A stretch of 64,000 bases of DNA from Atopsyche davidsoni (lineage: Eukaryota > Arthropoda > Insecta > Trichoptera > Hydrobiosidae): positions 9,734,001 through 9,798,000 of the forward strand of contig JAILWY010000001.1 in the NCBI GenBank assembly GCA_022113835.1, written 5' to 3'. The notes beneath the pieces were generated by a model. The model was not told the DNA's origin and did not search any database. It was given only the letters and a program-made list of their open reading frames with translations. Within the stretch, counting starts at the first letter, position 1; every line of letters begins with the position of its first letter. The translations under genes were made by a program, and so were the position numbers. Of this stretch, positions 36,723 through 49,059 are shown one piece after another.

Positions 36723-39700
36723 CCATGGCGCTCTGCTGCTCGGGTATATTTAGACCGCGCCAGTGGGGAACAGTCAGAGAGGACCCTCGCGCCTCGCCGC
36801 GTACTTCCTGCCGGCCACTCCGGCGCTTCTGATCTCCGGCGACAGTCCGAGAGCCGCTTCTGTGCGGGGTCAGCGATATTCGGCTGCATCAGTTTGACAT
36901 TTGACTCCTCTCTTTTCTGCATCGGTTACTTAGATTTGGTTATTTGATTTTTTAAATATCAAACATTTGAATCTCGGCAGTCCGTTTTGGCGGGTCAGTT
37001 TACTCGATTGTCGGTCTAATCGATTTCGTATCGGGTGATAGACTCTTCCTCTCGAGTACCGGTGTCGACTCCGCCGGTCTCCGCATCGCTCACGTTGGGA
37101 TCAATTTAGTTGTACATTTGCCCCGGGCGAGCATCAAAGAGCGGGCCTAATCTCTCTCGCCGTCTCCCTCCGTTGCGCTTCTCCTCTCCCTCCGCGGCCG
37201 TTGCCGTGGTAATAAAAAACCACCAAGAAGTCCAGCAACTCGGCTGGAACCGAAGGGCCGCGGCCGGGCCGGGCCGAACCCTCGACTCGCGAGGCGGCGG
37301 AGGCGGCCACTGACCGCTCGGCCTTCCCGAACGGCTCGATCCTGCCGGTCCTTCTCCTGGCCACCTTCGCGTTCATTCGATCTGTGCAACTTATTGTGCA
37401 GATATCCTCCAGTCGCCGCGCGCGAATAATGCGGGGGACGAATGACAGTGCGGCGCCGAAGCAGAATGCGGTGCTCTACCGACCGCCGTCTCGATAACAT
37501 CGTTAGGCAATCCCTCCGGTATTTTAATTTATTTTTAACTGCACCCATAATGCCGGTTGACTTCCACCGTGTCGGGTGGCAGGACGCGATCACTTCTAGC
37601 GGCATTGTGAATACTTTGCCCCCGTTAAATTAAAACAAGAGCGATTCATTTTTGCGCGTTCTCAAGAGCACCGGCTCACGGTTACTCGTGTAGTTTTTAC
37701 TAATCGCTCTGAGTCCGCTCCGGATGTAAATATTTGTCATAAATTTTAAATTTAAAGTTTATATTCGATACAAGACGACTCGACGATCGGGCGAGGCGGC
37801 GGTACTTAACTTCTGCAGTAAAAGTCAGTCGGGCCGACTGATGAGGCCCCCACCGCGCGAGGCATGCACCGCTAGTCGGTCTGCGAGAACCCTGGCCTAT
37901 TTCCCTTCTCCGCTTACCCAACAGCCGACAAACTGCAGGCATTGCACAAAATTACCTAATCGCCTAGTTAATATTCCTCGTGTGCAATGAATGCTGCAGC
38001 CGCGCCGAGCCGCGCGACCGCCTGTCCTCTGAGCTCCGAGCTCCGGGCGGTGTCGAGCGCTCGATTCGTGTCGCCTCCCACACTCGTGAAGGAATCGGAT
38101 GAAAAAAACATTTTAGGTTACACTCGAGAAATTTACTATTTACGCTTAATTTTAACAGTTTCGAAAATTATAGTACATTATTCAGGGGTAAATGTTTGCG
38201 TTCGACTCTTTTCAAAATAATTGATTTATCGAGGTAAAGTGACTCCGGTGTCTGTATTTCGAAAGAAATAGGAAAGATCTCTGTGAAAGAACCGTTAGTC
38301 CGAGATATAGGCAGGCAGGTAGGTATCTCGTTTGCGTGGGACTAACATAAACAAAACCCGTTTTCAGTCAGAGTGCATTGTTATATAAACGTTTACTAGC
38401 AGTCACATTTACACATCCGACTTTTAAGTAGGCATACCTTGTGATTTAGATAGTATTCGCGCGTAGTAAATACGGTGACATATGACATGCCATATGTATC
38501 TGCAGTGCATAAATACCCGTCCCGACAACTAAAATGACGAGCTTTCGGAAACAGGTTTACTGTTCTCGGCTCTAATAAGCGTATGCTATGTTTTCGTGGA
38601 CCATTTTCAATGGACGCGCATATTGCGGACAAGTTGAAATACAATGTGCACCAAACTTACGAGTTTCGCTGCTGACGTTGCGTTGTTCCCACGCCCGTGC
38701 ACATTGTCCGTTTCTAATAATCAAGTTAGTCGTATAATCCACGCAACCGAAGTATCTGTTGAACTGGATCTGTTCCAGCCTTGTACAGCTTTTCCAAATA
38801 AATTAGAAGTTTTGTGAAGATTTCATTAATTTGAAGTTAATTCGCTGCACTTTGACGCATTGCAACTGGATTTACGTTTACAAAAAAAAAAAAAAATTAT
38901 ATATATATGTGTGTTTTTATTTATTGAAATTGGTTTCTTATCCAAACAAAACCGATTCTGATCATTTAATTTATCCTTGGTTTATTCGATACGTACGTAC
39001 AGACAATTCAGAGAACACGAGTTGATGCTCGCATATTTATGCTCATCAAGCGGCCAGGATGTTTTAATTACGTTCATCAATAAAACATGGAATTGAGAGA
39101 ATGCGGAGACGACACTTCACACATTCTCCGGCGCTGTCTTCTAATCGTGCATTGTTCACCCGTCGTTTTCGAAGTCAGTCGAAGGACTAAGCGACACTAC
39201 ATCACGTATGAGCCGCTCTGTGATGCAAAATTCAGACGAATTTGTGTTGTAATTTTGTATGTTATTAGTAGAACACATCTTCCGATGTAATTCACTAGAT
39301 ATATCGATTACTGGTAGAATGTGCGCGCTCCCAGGTGTTCGTATCGATATGTCTTATTGTTACGATATTGTAACATAAGTAATCATCGATGCATGCAGAT
39401 GCTCGCTTACACATTTACATTTGAATGTACTCAAACAACTCGCGAGTTGCTGATTTGTTTTAATATTACCGGGTCGTAAAAAATGATATCAACCATCTGT
39501 GAAATCCAGACCGATGCCGATGCGTGCAGTGACTTGTTATTCTGTTATACTAATTGTGGATGTTGTGTTTACAAGCGAGCGTTTATTTCAGCAATCATTC
39601 ATAATAGCGGGTATCATCGTGTTCATTAAACTCGGATTAAGAATGTACCCTAGGCCGGGCGATCATTTCGTCAGTGATTATTTCGCCCGTTACCTCCGGT

Positions 39701-40773
39701 GTTTCCATTTTCTTAGATATCGTAACATTTCACTCTCGGGTATGAACCTCATTTGTTCGTGCAGCCGCCCACACACTGTCGTGACCCTCGGGCTATCGCC
39801 GAGATCGATATCCCCGATGCTTCTAATGCTCGGCATATTTGATCGCGGCGAGGCGTCCTCCCGCCGCAGACGACAGGTATTTGGGCGGATTTCCGCACTC
39901 CGCACTCCACGAGGTATCGCCTCGACGCTCCGAAGAAACATTACTATTGGTGTTGCGGCTTTTTGTGACTCCGTTTGACTATCTAGATTATGTTGGGTAC
40001 CCGAAGTTCATCGTCTTTTTGGATATTCTAGCACGATTCGTAGCCAATTATCGGAGGAGTGCTCCGTTTCTCAGTAATTTATTAAAATTATATAGGCCGG
40101 AGACCCTCTTTTTTGTCGAGGCAATTTCCGAGGGTCCGAGGAGGTAACCGGATAGACCGGAGGGAGACGCTCGTTAGCGACGAGCTCTTCGGGCCTAGCC
40201 GAAGAGAATACGTAGGAAGTCCCCTCTTTCTCGGCTTTGCGCTTGCAGCGTCGCCTGCATTTCATTTTCTCATCGGAACGATATCCGGCCTCGCTCGGGC
40301 CGAGGCCGAGTCCGAGTCCGAGTCCGCCGGCCGCCTCGTCCTCCGTGCCCCGCTCGCAGTTCGCAGAAGCCGCCTCCGGAGCCGCGGGAGCGCCCAGACG
40401 ACGCTGGGTTTTTTGTCGCTATTTTGATCCCGTCGCTTTGGTTTTTGTCCTTTTTGTGTGCCGCTGGACACGAGGGAGTCCGCAGCTCGTGTGCCGCGAG
40501 ACTCTGCCGACTTTGTTTTTCATTCTGTCTTCTCGCGCCCGTTCTCACGTTCACGGACAGAGATGTCGTTGCGCGCTGCTGTCTTACCGCGATGGCTATC
40601 TTTATGGTAGATAGTGACACTTTTATCTTCCTATTTACTTAACTCGATTTCCGTACAAATATGTATTCAGGTACCTACTCGCCAACTCTAAAAACTCAGT
40701 CATTCTTACAACCAATGCTGCGTAGGAGTAAACGGTAATTTTTTTGTTTTCAATTTTGTCACCTTCCCGATTG

Positions 40774-40775
40774 AA

Positions 40776-40825
<50 letters not shown>

Positions 40826-40870
40826 TATATATATATATATATATAAATACATTTACATACATATATACAA
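40774..40870. repeat. A-tract followed by (TA)n
   Basis: About 19 A residues from 40774, then TA repeats interrupted by GA and by ATAAATACATTTACATAC. The minus-strand frame with repeated Tyr-Ile here is only the translated microsatellite. Confidence 0.9.
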
Positions 40871-43800
40871 ATATATATTTATATACACATATATAAAATA
40901 AAATGCTTTATATTATCATATGTATTAATGTTCTAATATTTTAATAAAAAGCGTTCACACTGAAAATTTATCTACGTTTTATTATTTAAAGTATCTTTTA
41001 CAAACCGTCTTTCTCAATCTGATTTGATTTATCACGGCTACGCCGCCTCACAAATGATGCCGAGTTTCATTATTTTTTTAGTCGAGTTTATTCAAGCATG
41101 CCTTCATACTGACTCCGTAGTTTACTGTCGGTCACCGCGGCTACCGCTCGCTTGTATGCAGTATCGTAGCGTCATCTGCTCAAATATTACTTAATGATTT
41201 ATGTTTTAGATTATAGTCATACCGATCTTCTAACTCGAATTCACCGAATACCTAAGCTATCTTAAGTACCAGTCACAACATCGGAGTAATCTTCACTCAT
41301 TGAGATGGTGCAATGTTTTCAAAACAGAAAAAATACCCGTTCAGTTCGTTTTGAAAGATTTGCGTACGTTTTCGTCCCGTCGTGCTCGAACTCTCGTCCT
41401 CAACAAGATATCCTTCCATCCCTCGCGAGAGAACTCCCCCCGCCCATTGTCTCGGGGGGGGGGACACTTCCGCCCCCCTCCCGAGAGGAAATTGGCTGCA
41501 GGCCGGCGCCGGCGACTCGCCTCGCTCGGGAGGGTGGCAATCGAAGAGAAATAGAACAATGCTCGTTTGAGACTTGCTTTTCAGCGCGCGAGGGCTTTAA
41601 ATTATTTCTTGCGGATTAATTTTATGTAACGATTCGAATATGTTTGTATAATAAAGCGAACCCGATTTCAAAATTCAAACGGCGATTATGTCGCGAACCG
41701 GACATCGAAGGGCGTGATTTCCTGTCACTTGCGAGAAGTCGATTTACAAAATGCAAATTGAAATGTGTAGGTAATGTGTGTGTTGCTAAATTCGCACTCC
41801 GTGAGGAACAGGTAAATAGATGTGTGCCGTCGATGGTTAGGTACTACTAACTAGTCACCCTCGTCCGCGATGCTAACTCCATTTCCAGATATTGCGCCTC
41901 GCCGATCTCTTCGTTCGGTGAATAAATACCGACTCCCGAGCGGCGAGGCGCGCGGCCCGCCCGGCTCACTCACTTACGCCGAGCTTACGTTTGACGTACA
42001 AATTTGACTTTTAAATGAAGTCGCGCCGCCTCGTAATCCCGTCTGCAGCGACAGGTCGTCTCCGTCTCCGCTCGTGACTAATTGTGAGGGCTTTGTGCTT
42101 TCCGCGCCGAGTGCTTTTTGTCCGCGGCACCTGACTCGCCGGTCTCGCGGCCCGGCCCGCGGCCACAAAGGCGACAATCATCTCCGAGACTCTCGTCCCA
42201 CTTTTGGAATACTTATATCCATATCTGTATGAATATGTACATATTAAATCCATATTTACTGACATTATCCGTTTATAAATATACATGTACACTTGTTTAT
42301 CGTTTTCGGTGTCAGCTCGGTGATACTCGTGTAGTTCCATTCGGGTAGGGAATTTTATATGTCCTCAAGTATGACGCGCTATCAACACTGCATTATCGGC
42401 GTCGTCTCCGGTAGCTCGTTTTATTAGGACTGATTATCTCCGGATTGGCTAGTTCGCTTTCCGTCCGATTTATCAACCTCGGAGCGTTCAAGTCTAAACA
42501 CTACTGTCAAATATTTACCGATACACAAATAATTTTTGAAATAACCAAGATACGAAAAACAAATTTTTATTTTTATTATATATACAAATATAGTTCTGAT
42601 TGAAGCGTAAATATTGAAAAAGGCACGATGAAGTAGTCAGGTTTCATTCACAACACCGTCTCTGCATAATTAACACGCAAGATTTGATCAATTGATTCCG
42701 CTCATTCCATTGACAGTCCCGCGGCGGTGCAGCGGGCGCGCGGGGTGGACTTCGTGCACTTGGATTAGCATAATTGGGGGAGCTGCTGGCTCGTGTTGTT
42801 ATCCCGCGCGGCCTGACCTAACCGCCACCCGTTCGTTATTTTCCGCGCCATTGACCGATAAATCTGTAAGATCTCGACGCGTTCCATCGTGTCCTCGCAT
42901 ATAACGCATGCAATACTAGATCTCAAGTTATAAATAGTTTTTTTTTATGTGAACATCAGCTGTTTACGATTCGATGTTCAATCAGGTGTGTCGGTATAGT
43001 TATCTGAGGAAAGATAAACTTGACAATGGTATATTTAGTCGAAACACAAGCCATCGTATTATTTTTGTGCTTATTGTCTACACTCAAATGAGACTGTCGT
43101 TACTAAAATTTATCTGATAGGTCTGTAAAAATATCGACCGCACTGGATCTTAACTCTAGGTCGAATTACCGACTAAAAATATATTTAAATTGTTGACAAT
43201 GGTAATAGTCAGTTTAAAAAGAAATATCAGAAGTGCAAATATAATATATATAAGTGTAGCGGTCGCATCATCGATCCTCGATTCTGAGTGACAGCCTCCT
43301 CTCCAGCTGATCCCCATTAACCCACTGCTGCTAATTGTGCAGGGACAGAGTGAGTCCCCGCGCCGCAGCCCAGGCCTCGCGGCCCTATCGACCCGCCCTG
43401 GTGCGGCGCGCCCTTCGCGATAACCGCCGCCGTGTATACTATAGTATCTCTACTTGCCTTATCCGCGTTACCTGCCGTGACGCGACTGTATTGCCTGCCC
43501 ACTTGTGACTACTGTATACGCTATTCGGAATTTTTAATTTTGATACAATATTCTTCTATGAAATTTAAACTTAATATAATAATAATCTGGTCGAATTTCA
43601 CGAACCGGGCGAGACAGCGGTCACCGAGTATCGGTACACTTTGTTATAATATTATCGGCGTTAGCTTTGTTAATTGATATAAATATGCCGTTTCATTTTC
43701 CGGAATGACAATTTTAGTCGCAATCAAAAATTAGATAAAATAGCGCGATAGGTGCTCGGACTGTATTGTTGTTGGAATAAATTAAAAGCTGGTGAGTCAC

Positions 43801-45321
43801 TAGCCGGCATGCTATCGCTTACCACACTCGAAAGGGGTGACTTTCATTATTCTCTGCACGTGTCACTATACAGCACAACCCCTCATGCCGGAGGGAGCTT
43901 CTCCTAAGCTCTTCATTGAATCATCGCTGCTTTATTAACAAATTTACATAAATAAAAAAAATATATATACATATAGTAAGTTTAACCTTCTGCAGAAATA
44001 TTGTGCCTTATCTCTCCGCGGAATCTTGGAACTACATGATTCTTTTATTATAACGAATTTCCCACGGTGAATAAATATGCAAAGTTGAATTTACTTACGT
44101 GTAATAAAATACGTGATTAACCAATCTGCGAAGACTCGTTATGTATTTGTCGCGTTCCTTCAATGAGTTAGAACACATTCCACGATTCTTTGTAGACTTA
44201 AAATAATCATAGGTTGCCAAAATTTACAATACATACTTAACGGCTTACTTTTTGTTCCGATTGCTATTTATAAACTGAAATCACCGTTTGTACATTTTTT
44301 TAAGTTTGCAGCTAAGCGATTCGTAAAGTTTATTTTGTTTTGAACGAATGCTGAATGTAGAGTGTCGGCACTTCCCCGTCTCGTCACGAGTCCACGCGGC
44401 AACTCGCAGCCGCATTACTCAATTTAAATACACCTTGAGCGGCGCGGGCCGAGATTTGCGGAAGTGGCGGTTAACGGTCGACGAGCAGAACTGCTAGCTT
44501 TTTTGCACTAGTCGAATGGAGGCATAAAAAACCACCGGCTCTGGCGTAAAGATCTCCGCTCTCGTCGGTACAAACACAACCGTAACGCCAATCTGCTCGC
44601 CGAACACAATGCTGGGTAAATTGGGATTTTTTGCCGCAATTATCAGTGTCCTCGAGTTTGATAAATTCGCTTTTTAATGTATTTGAAATACTCGCAGTTC
44701 GTTCACGCTTATTATTTAGATATCTCCGTGAAATCGCAGAACTTTGAACACATTGCACTAAAAAAAAAAGTTTAGCTGTTTGTTTACAAACTGTCGCGCA
44801 ATATTCACAAAGATAAGGTACTTTGGCCTCATTATCTTTTTTTAGTCGGTTATTCAGAATCGCCCCACCCGGCTCGAGTTCTTTGTTCTATATTTTTGAG
44901 AAGATATTTTAAATATTGTAATGCTAGTTATACGGTTTATTTACATGCATAGCTATGTTTATCAAATTCCACACAGTCAACAAATAAAGCTCACACCCAA
45001 CCGTATATTTGTTCCTTCTCAAAATAGGTTTCCTAAAAAAAAGAATCTCGGAGATATTTCTCGCGTCCGAGGCACTCGGCTAGCAAACAGCGGCGGAGCG
45101 GGAAGCGGGAAGCGGCGCAGTCCCGGCCCGCAGTCCCGGCCCGGCACGTACACACTGCGGGCTCCCCTCCGCGAGTCTCCGGCACTTCAGCGTTTATATT
45201 GACTTCTATTTCGGGCTTCGCTTGAGTTTTGGAAATAGTCATTCAATTATTACATGATAATGTAGTTATCGCGATTCAAATTGCAGTACCCTCGCATATG
45301 TATATGAATATTATAAATTGA
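40871..45321. other. Non-coding region with GC-rich islands
   Basis: Islands at about 41.38-41.55, 41.88-42.18, 42.7-42.85, 43.3-43.45, 44.37-44.65 and 45.06-45.19 kb. No exon with convincing splice sites or protein similarity was recognised. Interpreted as a long intron or regulatory landscape of the gene starting at 33.8 kb. Confidence 0.4.
41451..41486. other. G10 run with complementary C-rich segment (hairpin or quadruplex potential)
   Basis: CTCGGGGGGGGGGACACTTC is followed by CGCCCCCCTCCCGAG, so the run can pair with the C-rich segment, allowing small bulges, or form a four-stranded G structure. The island has no coding role that I can see. Confidence 0.75.
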
Positions 45322-46250
45322 CTAGAAATGTAGCCCGTCACAGAATGACGTATTCGATGAACGATGCAATAGTGTTTGAACATATGTTTGGCTGACAATA
45401 AGATGAATTGAATGAATTGCTTTCATTTTGTACCATCAGTTGGATGAAGGTGCGAAGTTCTGTGATATATTTGGCCTTGAACTTTGAAGCAGAGTGGCCC
45501 TGATTCTGCCACTGGACCTGTTAATTTAGCTCCCATTGATGCAAAAGATATACAGTTATTGTATGATCTTATTTTTCTTTTGAAATTTCCATTATAAATA
45601 TTTTCTGGATTTGACATAATATCCTTTAAATATACCGGAAAAATAGATCTAGCTGGTAGTTTCACTTTAACTTTGTGACAGCAATCGTTGAACTTTCCAT
45701 CTGATGGTTCTTCTGCTTGAAAATGTAAAGCATTGCAGAATTGATAGGTCACATTCATTAATCCACAATTGTGTGCAGTATTTTTTTCTGGGACAGCGAG
45801 CGCTATCAAACGCTCCTGTGTGAGTTGTCTTATTGTTTCTTCTGTTTGTCTCGATGTGAATACACACTCGCTTTTAAGACAAACGCAGCGTTCGCTGTGT
45901 ATCAGTTTCTTTTTGTCTTAAGGTCGATGCACGTACCCAAATTTTAAGAAGACGCTGCTCACGTTTTCCTTCCAATTCATTGCTTGACATTTCTGTCACA
46001 TTTCGTGTTACAAACAACGCATCACTTTCACTGCACTGTTCTTTACTTGATGCAGTCTTTATCACGTTCAATTGTGCAATTCTTTTTGAATTACGTTTGC
46101 TTTGCGTAGACGGTGTTATTTTTTTAGGAGTCATTTTGAGTTATTAATGATGTGATTAATAATTTCTAATGCAATTTCGATGAAAAAATAAAGATGGTAC
46201 TTGTGTCAAACTGACATAAACTGGAAATTTCTAACAAGCATCAAAAAATT
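45322..46250 (-). mobile_element. Helitron remnant with N-terminal part of the Rep/helicase protein
   Basis: Minus-strand element. Its 3' end is at 45322 (CTAG followed by T on the minus strand), with the small terminal hairpin CGTCA-TTCTG-TGACG. The coding part starts at 46134 (MTPKKITPSTQSKRNSKRI), a basic, Arg/Lys/Gln-rich leader typical of Helitron proteins. After frameshifts it continues in 45809-45423: NCGLMNVTYQFCNALHFQ, SDGKFNDCC, FASMGAKL, QIYHRTSHLHPTDG. This matches the conserved segment just before the Helitron_like_N domain. The domain itself and the helicase are missing. The 5' terminus was not fixed; 46250 is approximate. The 3' end is the same as that at 59055. Confidence 0.8.
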
Positions 46251-47108
46251 TTTTTTTTTTGTATAAGTTCTAAATTTGAAATTCTCGCGGTAAATAACAG
46301 AATCATATAATTCGTACATATTGAAACTAACTAAAGCATATTTTTTAGTTTTATTAAATTAGTTTATGAATGAAAATATTATCCTATCGTCTTGAAATTC
46401 GACACATAACTACGGTAAAACTTACTAAACTTACGTGCAAAAAATCAGCGTTGTATCTTTTAAGATATTCTATAGAGAACCAAAAAATGAAACACACACA
46501 TAATGGATATTATTATAGTAGATTACCGTATCGTTTTAATCGATAGCACTATTTATTTGTGAATATAAAAGATTAATTTAACTTTCAAAGATTTTTAATA
46601 GTATTCTACCCCCAGTTCAGATAAGCGATACGAATTGCCAGTGATTTCGTAAATGCTAGCTACGGTGTGTTGCAATAAAAGTATCCTACGCTCGTTGCTG
46701 CTGAATGAATCGGTTTCCCCAAATGCGTCCGGCAGAGCTGGCAGAGGTGGCAGAGGTGGCGGAGCTGGCGGGGCCGGCGCGTGCACCTGTGCGCCGGCAG
46801 GTCGTTATCTCCCCTCGCCCGTGAGCTCTACAACTCGCGGTGTCGCGTGGCCGGTGCCGGCAGCTGGGCTCGCGGGACTCATTAACGTTTTGTATTTACA
46901 TTCATGAATTATTCTCGATTCTTCCATGTTTGTCGTATTGCTTTTCAAAGTTTATATCGCTGCTATGATAGGACGTTTCTTATGATGCCCGAGTGGTAAT
47001 TTTAATTTATCCGTGTTATCGTGTTCAGTAATTGCTTAATTTTACATGTTTTTTACAATTTATTGAATTCGTGTATGCGAACATGGTAATTGAAATGCAG
47101 TATAGTGG
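46251..47108. other. Non-coding region with a G-rich imperfect repeat
   Basis: At about 46733-46776, GGCAGAGCTGGCAGAGGTGG and further variants form an imperfect 9-base repeat; its Gly/Arg or Pro/Ala translations are artefacts of this. The rest is AT-rich with no gene. Confidence 0.5.
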
Positions 47109-47116
47109 GTTTATAC

Positions 47117-48353
47117 CATAGGTTCCCAAACTTTTGTCGAGTTTTCTTGTTTTTCGTAGACCGCCCTGCCTTGCTAATATTGATTTTTTACAAATTTATC
47201 ATCTTCAAACATATTTTTGACATTTGATATACAGGATGCGCCATATTTTATGTCGGTATGTAAAAATTAAATAACTTTGACATTTATCAACCGATTGATT
47301 TGAATAAACATGTTTTAAAACATCAATTCAGTACAATTTTAACCATGAATCGTTTCACACCGAAACAACGCGCCAAAATAGTGACGCTGTACATTGAAAA
47401 TAGTCGTTCACTTGTGTTAACTCAACGTGCATATCGTCGAAAATATCGAGGCCAAAAAGCACCGTCTGACAGCACTATTCGTCGTCTGATGTCGAATTTT
47501 CTTGAGCACGGGACAGTGGGAAATCGTCCACATGCTGTTCATCAACGCTCAAGACGTTCCAATAAACTAGTTGAAGCGGTAAGAGAGAGTGTTGCCGAGA
47601 ACCCACATGTGGCTGACACTGAACCTGATTTTTGGAAGCAAATTTTGATGACCGACGAGGCCCATTTCACACTCCCAGGCGCCGTTAACAATCAAAATTG
47701 CCACATTTGGGTAACTGAGAATCTACACGAGATCCATGAAACACCATTGCACGGCCAAACAATGACTGTTTGGGCCGGCGTTTGTGCCAAAACCATCATT
47801 GAGCCATTTTTCTTCAGAGAAGGCGAGACAGTCGATGGGAATCGATATCGGTGGATGTTGGCTCATTATGCCTCCCCACAAATGTGTGAAAATGGTCTGG
47901 ACGGTTTCTGCTTTCAACAAGACGGTGTTTCTGCAAAGAAAATTCCCTGGACGTGTTATGTTTAAAAAAAGGCTACATTAACTGGCCTTGTGGGGTTATT
48001 TAAAAAAAAGTCATCAAGCCTCAGACCATTGACGAGCTCAAGACAAACATTCGTGCCGAAATCATCGCTATACCGCCCGATATGCTCGAAAAAGTGATGG
48101 AAAACGCAACAAAAAGGCCACATTTTTCTTTAGCCACTAAAGGCAGCTTTTTATGTAAGTACATAGGTACAATCTGTGTTATGACATTTACGGAATGCCT
48201 AAATTTTGGTGATGACCAGCTTAAATGGGATCCACTGTCGTAGACCCTTATGTAAAGTTCGTGGACCCCCAATTTAATTTTTCGCTGTCATCGACCCCTT
48301 GCTGGGCAAAATCGACCCTTAGGGGTCGATCTTGACCACTTTAGGAACCAGTG
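47117..48353. mobile_element. hAT-type element with 8 bp target duplication, carrying a nested mariner-like insertion
   Basis: Ends CATAGGTTCCCAAACTTT (left) and, as reverse complement, CACTGGTTCCTAAAGTGG (right) form imperfect terminal inverted repeats of the CAGTGGTTCCCAA type seen in hAT elements. The perfect 8-base direct repeat GTTTATAC is at 47109-47116 and 48354-48361, the length diagnostic for hAT. No hAT transposase remains. The interior is occupied by a Tc1/mariner-like remnant (about 47232-48170). Confidence 0.85.
47300..47965 (+). pseudogene. Tc1/mariner-superfamily transposase remnant nested in the hAT element
   Basis: The ATG at 47345 (MNRFTPKQRAKIVTLYIENS) begins a helix-turn-helix region of the type common in arthropod mariner-like elements (RKYRGQKAPSDSTIRRLMSNF). 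The frame is open to 47965, but the protein jumps from SVAENPHV directly to the catalytic core (DFWKQILMTDEAHF), so about 80-100 residues are missing. The first acidic residue (TDEAHF) is present and FQQDGVSAK matches the second region. The frame then breaks before the third, with a decayed tail to about 48140. The left end ACAGGATGCGCCATATTTTA (about 47232) looks like its terminal repeat; no matching right end was found. Confidence 0.8.
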
Positions 48354-48361
48354 GTTTATAC

Positions 48362-48960
48362 GAACACATTACTTATAAAGGCAGTCGGTTTGGTCGTTCT
48401 AGCCTTGTTATCATGTCACCTGCAGTGTATTTTGTATTAAAAGAGCGAACATAATAATGTTTTTTGTTCATTATGCAGTCGCATTATTCAAATTAATTGT
48501 AAACTTCTGAAGTTAAATATAATTTATGTGATTCTTAAAAAAAATATGTTTCAATTGAATTATTATACGATATTATTATAGCTTGTAATTATGTATATAT
48601 ATAAATATATATCCTAATTACATATCCAAATCCATCCATTGTGTATGTTTGTGCTGAGTTAAGATTCCATGACCAGATGTGTTCACATTTCCAGCCGCGT
48701 GCTCACCAACCGAATCTCCTTATCCGAACTTTCGTGTAACTTTTGATCCCGAGCGCGGGTGTTCAGCACCCGACCACTGCTCGCTCGGCGGTGTAAACCC
48801 CTATACACCGAGCGAGCGATCGTTCAATTTGCTCAATATATCTCATGGGTACCTACCCTGTCGAGTAGTGTGCTTAAACTATCCTCTGGTTTAATTACAG
48901 TCGTAAATATTGCAGATCCATTATCTTGCAACTTCTAATATATATATATATATTTTTTTT
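48362..48960. other. Non-coding region with two adjacent hairpins
   Basis: CGGGTG-TTCAG-CACCCG at about 48756-48772 is followed within a few bases by a second stem, GCTCGCTCGGCGGTGTA with TATACACCGAGCGAGC, at about 48779-48817. A short (TA)n run ends the segment near 48953. No protein-coding signal. Confidence 0.6.
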
Positions 48961-48961
48961 T

Positions 48962-49053
48962 TTAATAAAAATACTTGAGTGATTTTCCACATTTTTGTTT
49001 TTATTAGTGACCGGTTTCGCCAACCTTTCACGTTGGCATTATCAAACAGAGTG
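48962..49053 (+). repeat. Foldback element copy 5 (left arm only)
   Basis: AATACTTGAGTGATTTTCCA, then TAGTGACCGGTTTCGCC, AACCTTTCACGTTGGC and the loop sequence ATTATCAAACAGAG match the left arm and loop of copies 1 and 6. The right arm is missing. Confidence 0.85.
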
Positions 49054-49059
49054 AGATTT

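Larger units (their letters stand above)
35176..40773. other. Long non-coding region with GC-rich islands (intron or regulatory DNA)
   Basis: AT-rich stretches alternate with CpG-rich islands, mainly at about 36.5-36.9, 37.1-37.5, 37.8-38.1 and 39.8-40.6 kb. Many short open frames occur on both strands in these islands, none with a recognisable domain or consistent splice borders. They look like regulatory islands, not exons. Confidence 0.45.

Noticed and set aside
36581..37605. Several overlapping Arg-rich frames on both strands in the 36.6-37.6 kb island
   Set aside because: Typical of CpG-rich DNA with few stops; no frame stands out, and no splice pair or domain supports an exon.
40635..40862. 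Open frame with repeated Tyr-Ile residues (also at 62361-62621)
   Set aside because: It is the translation of a TA microsatellite and its A/T flank, with no coding signal outside the repeat.
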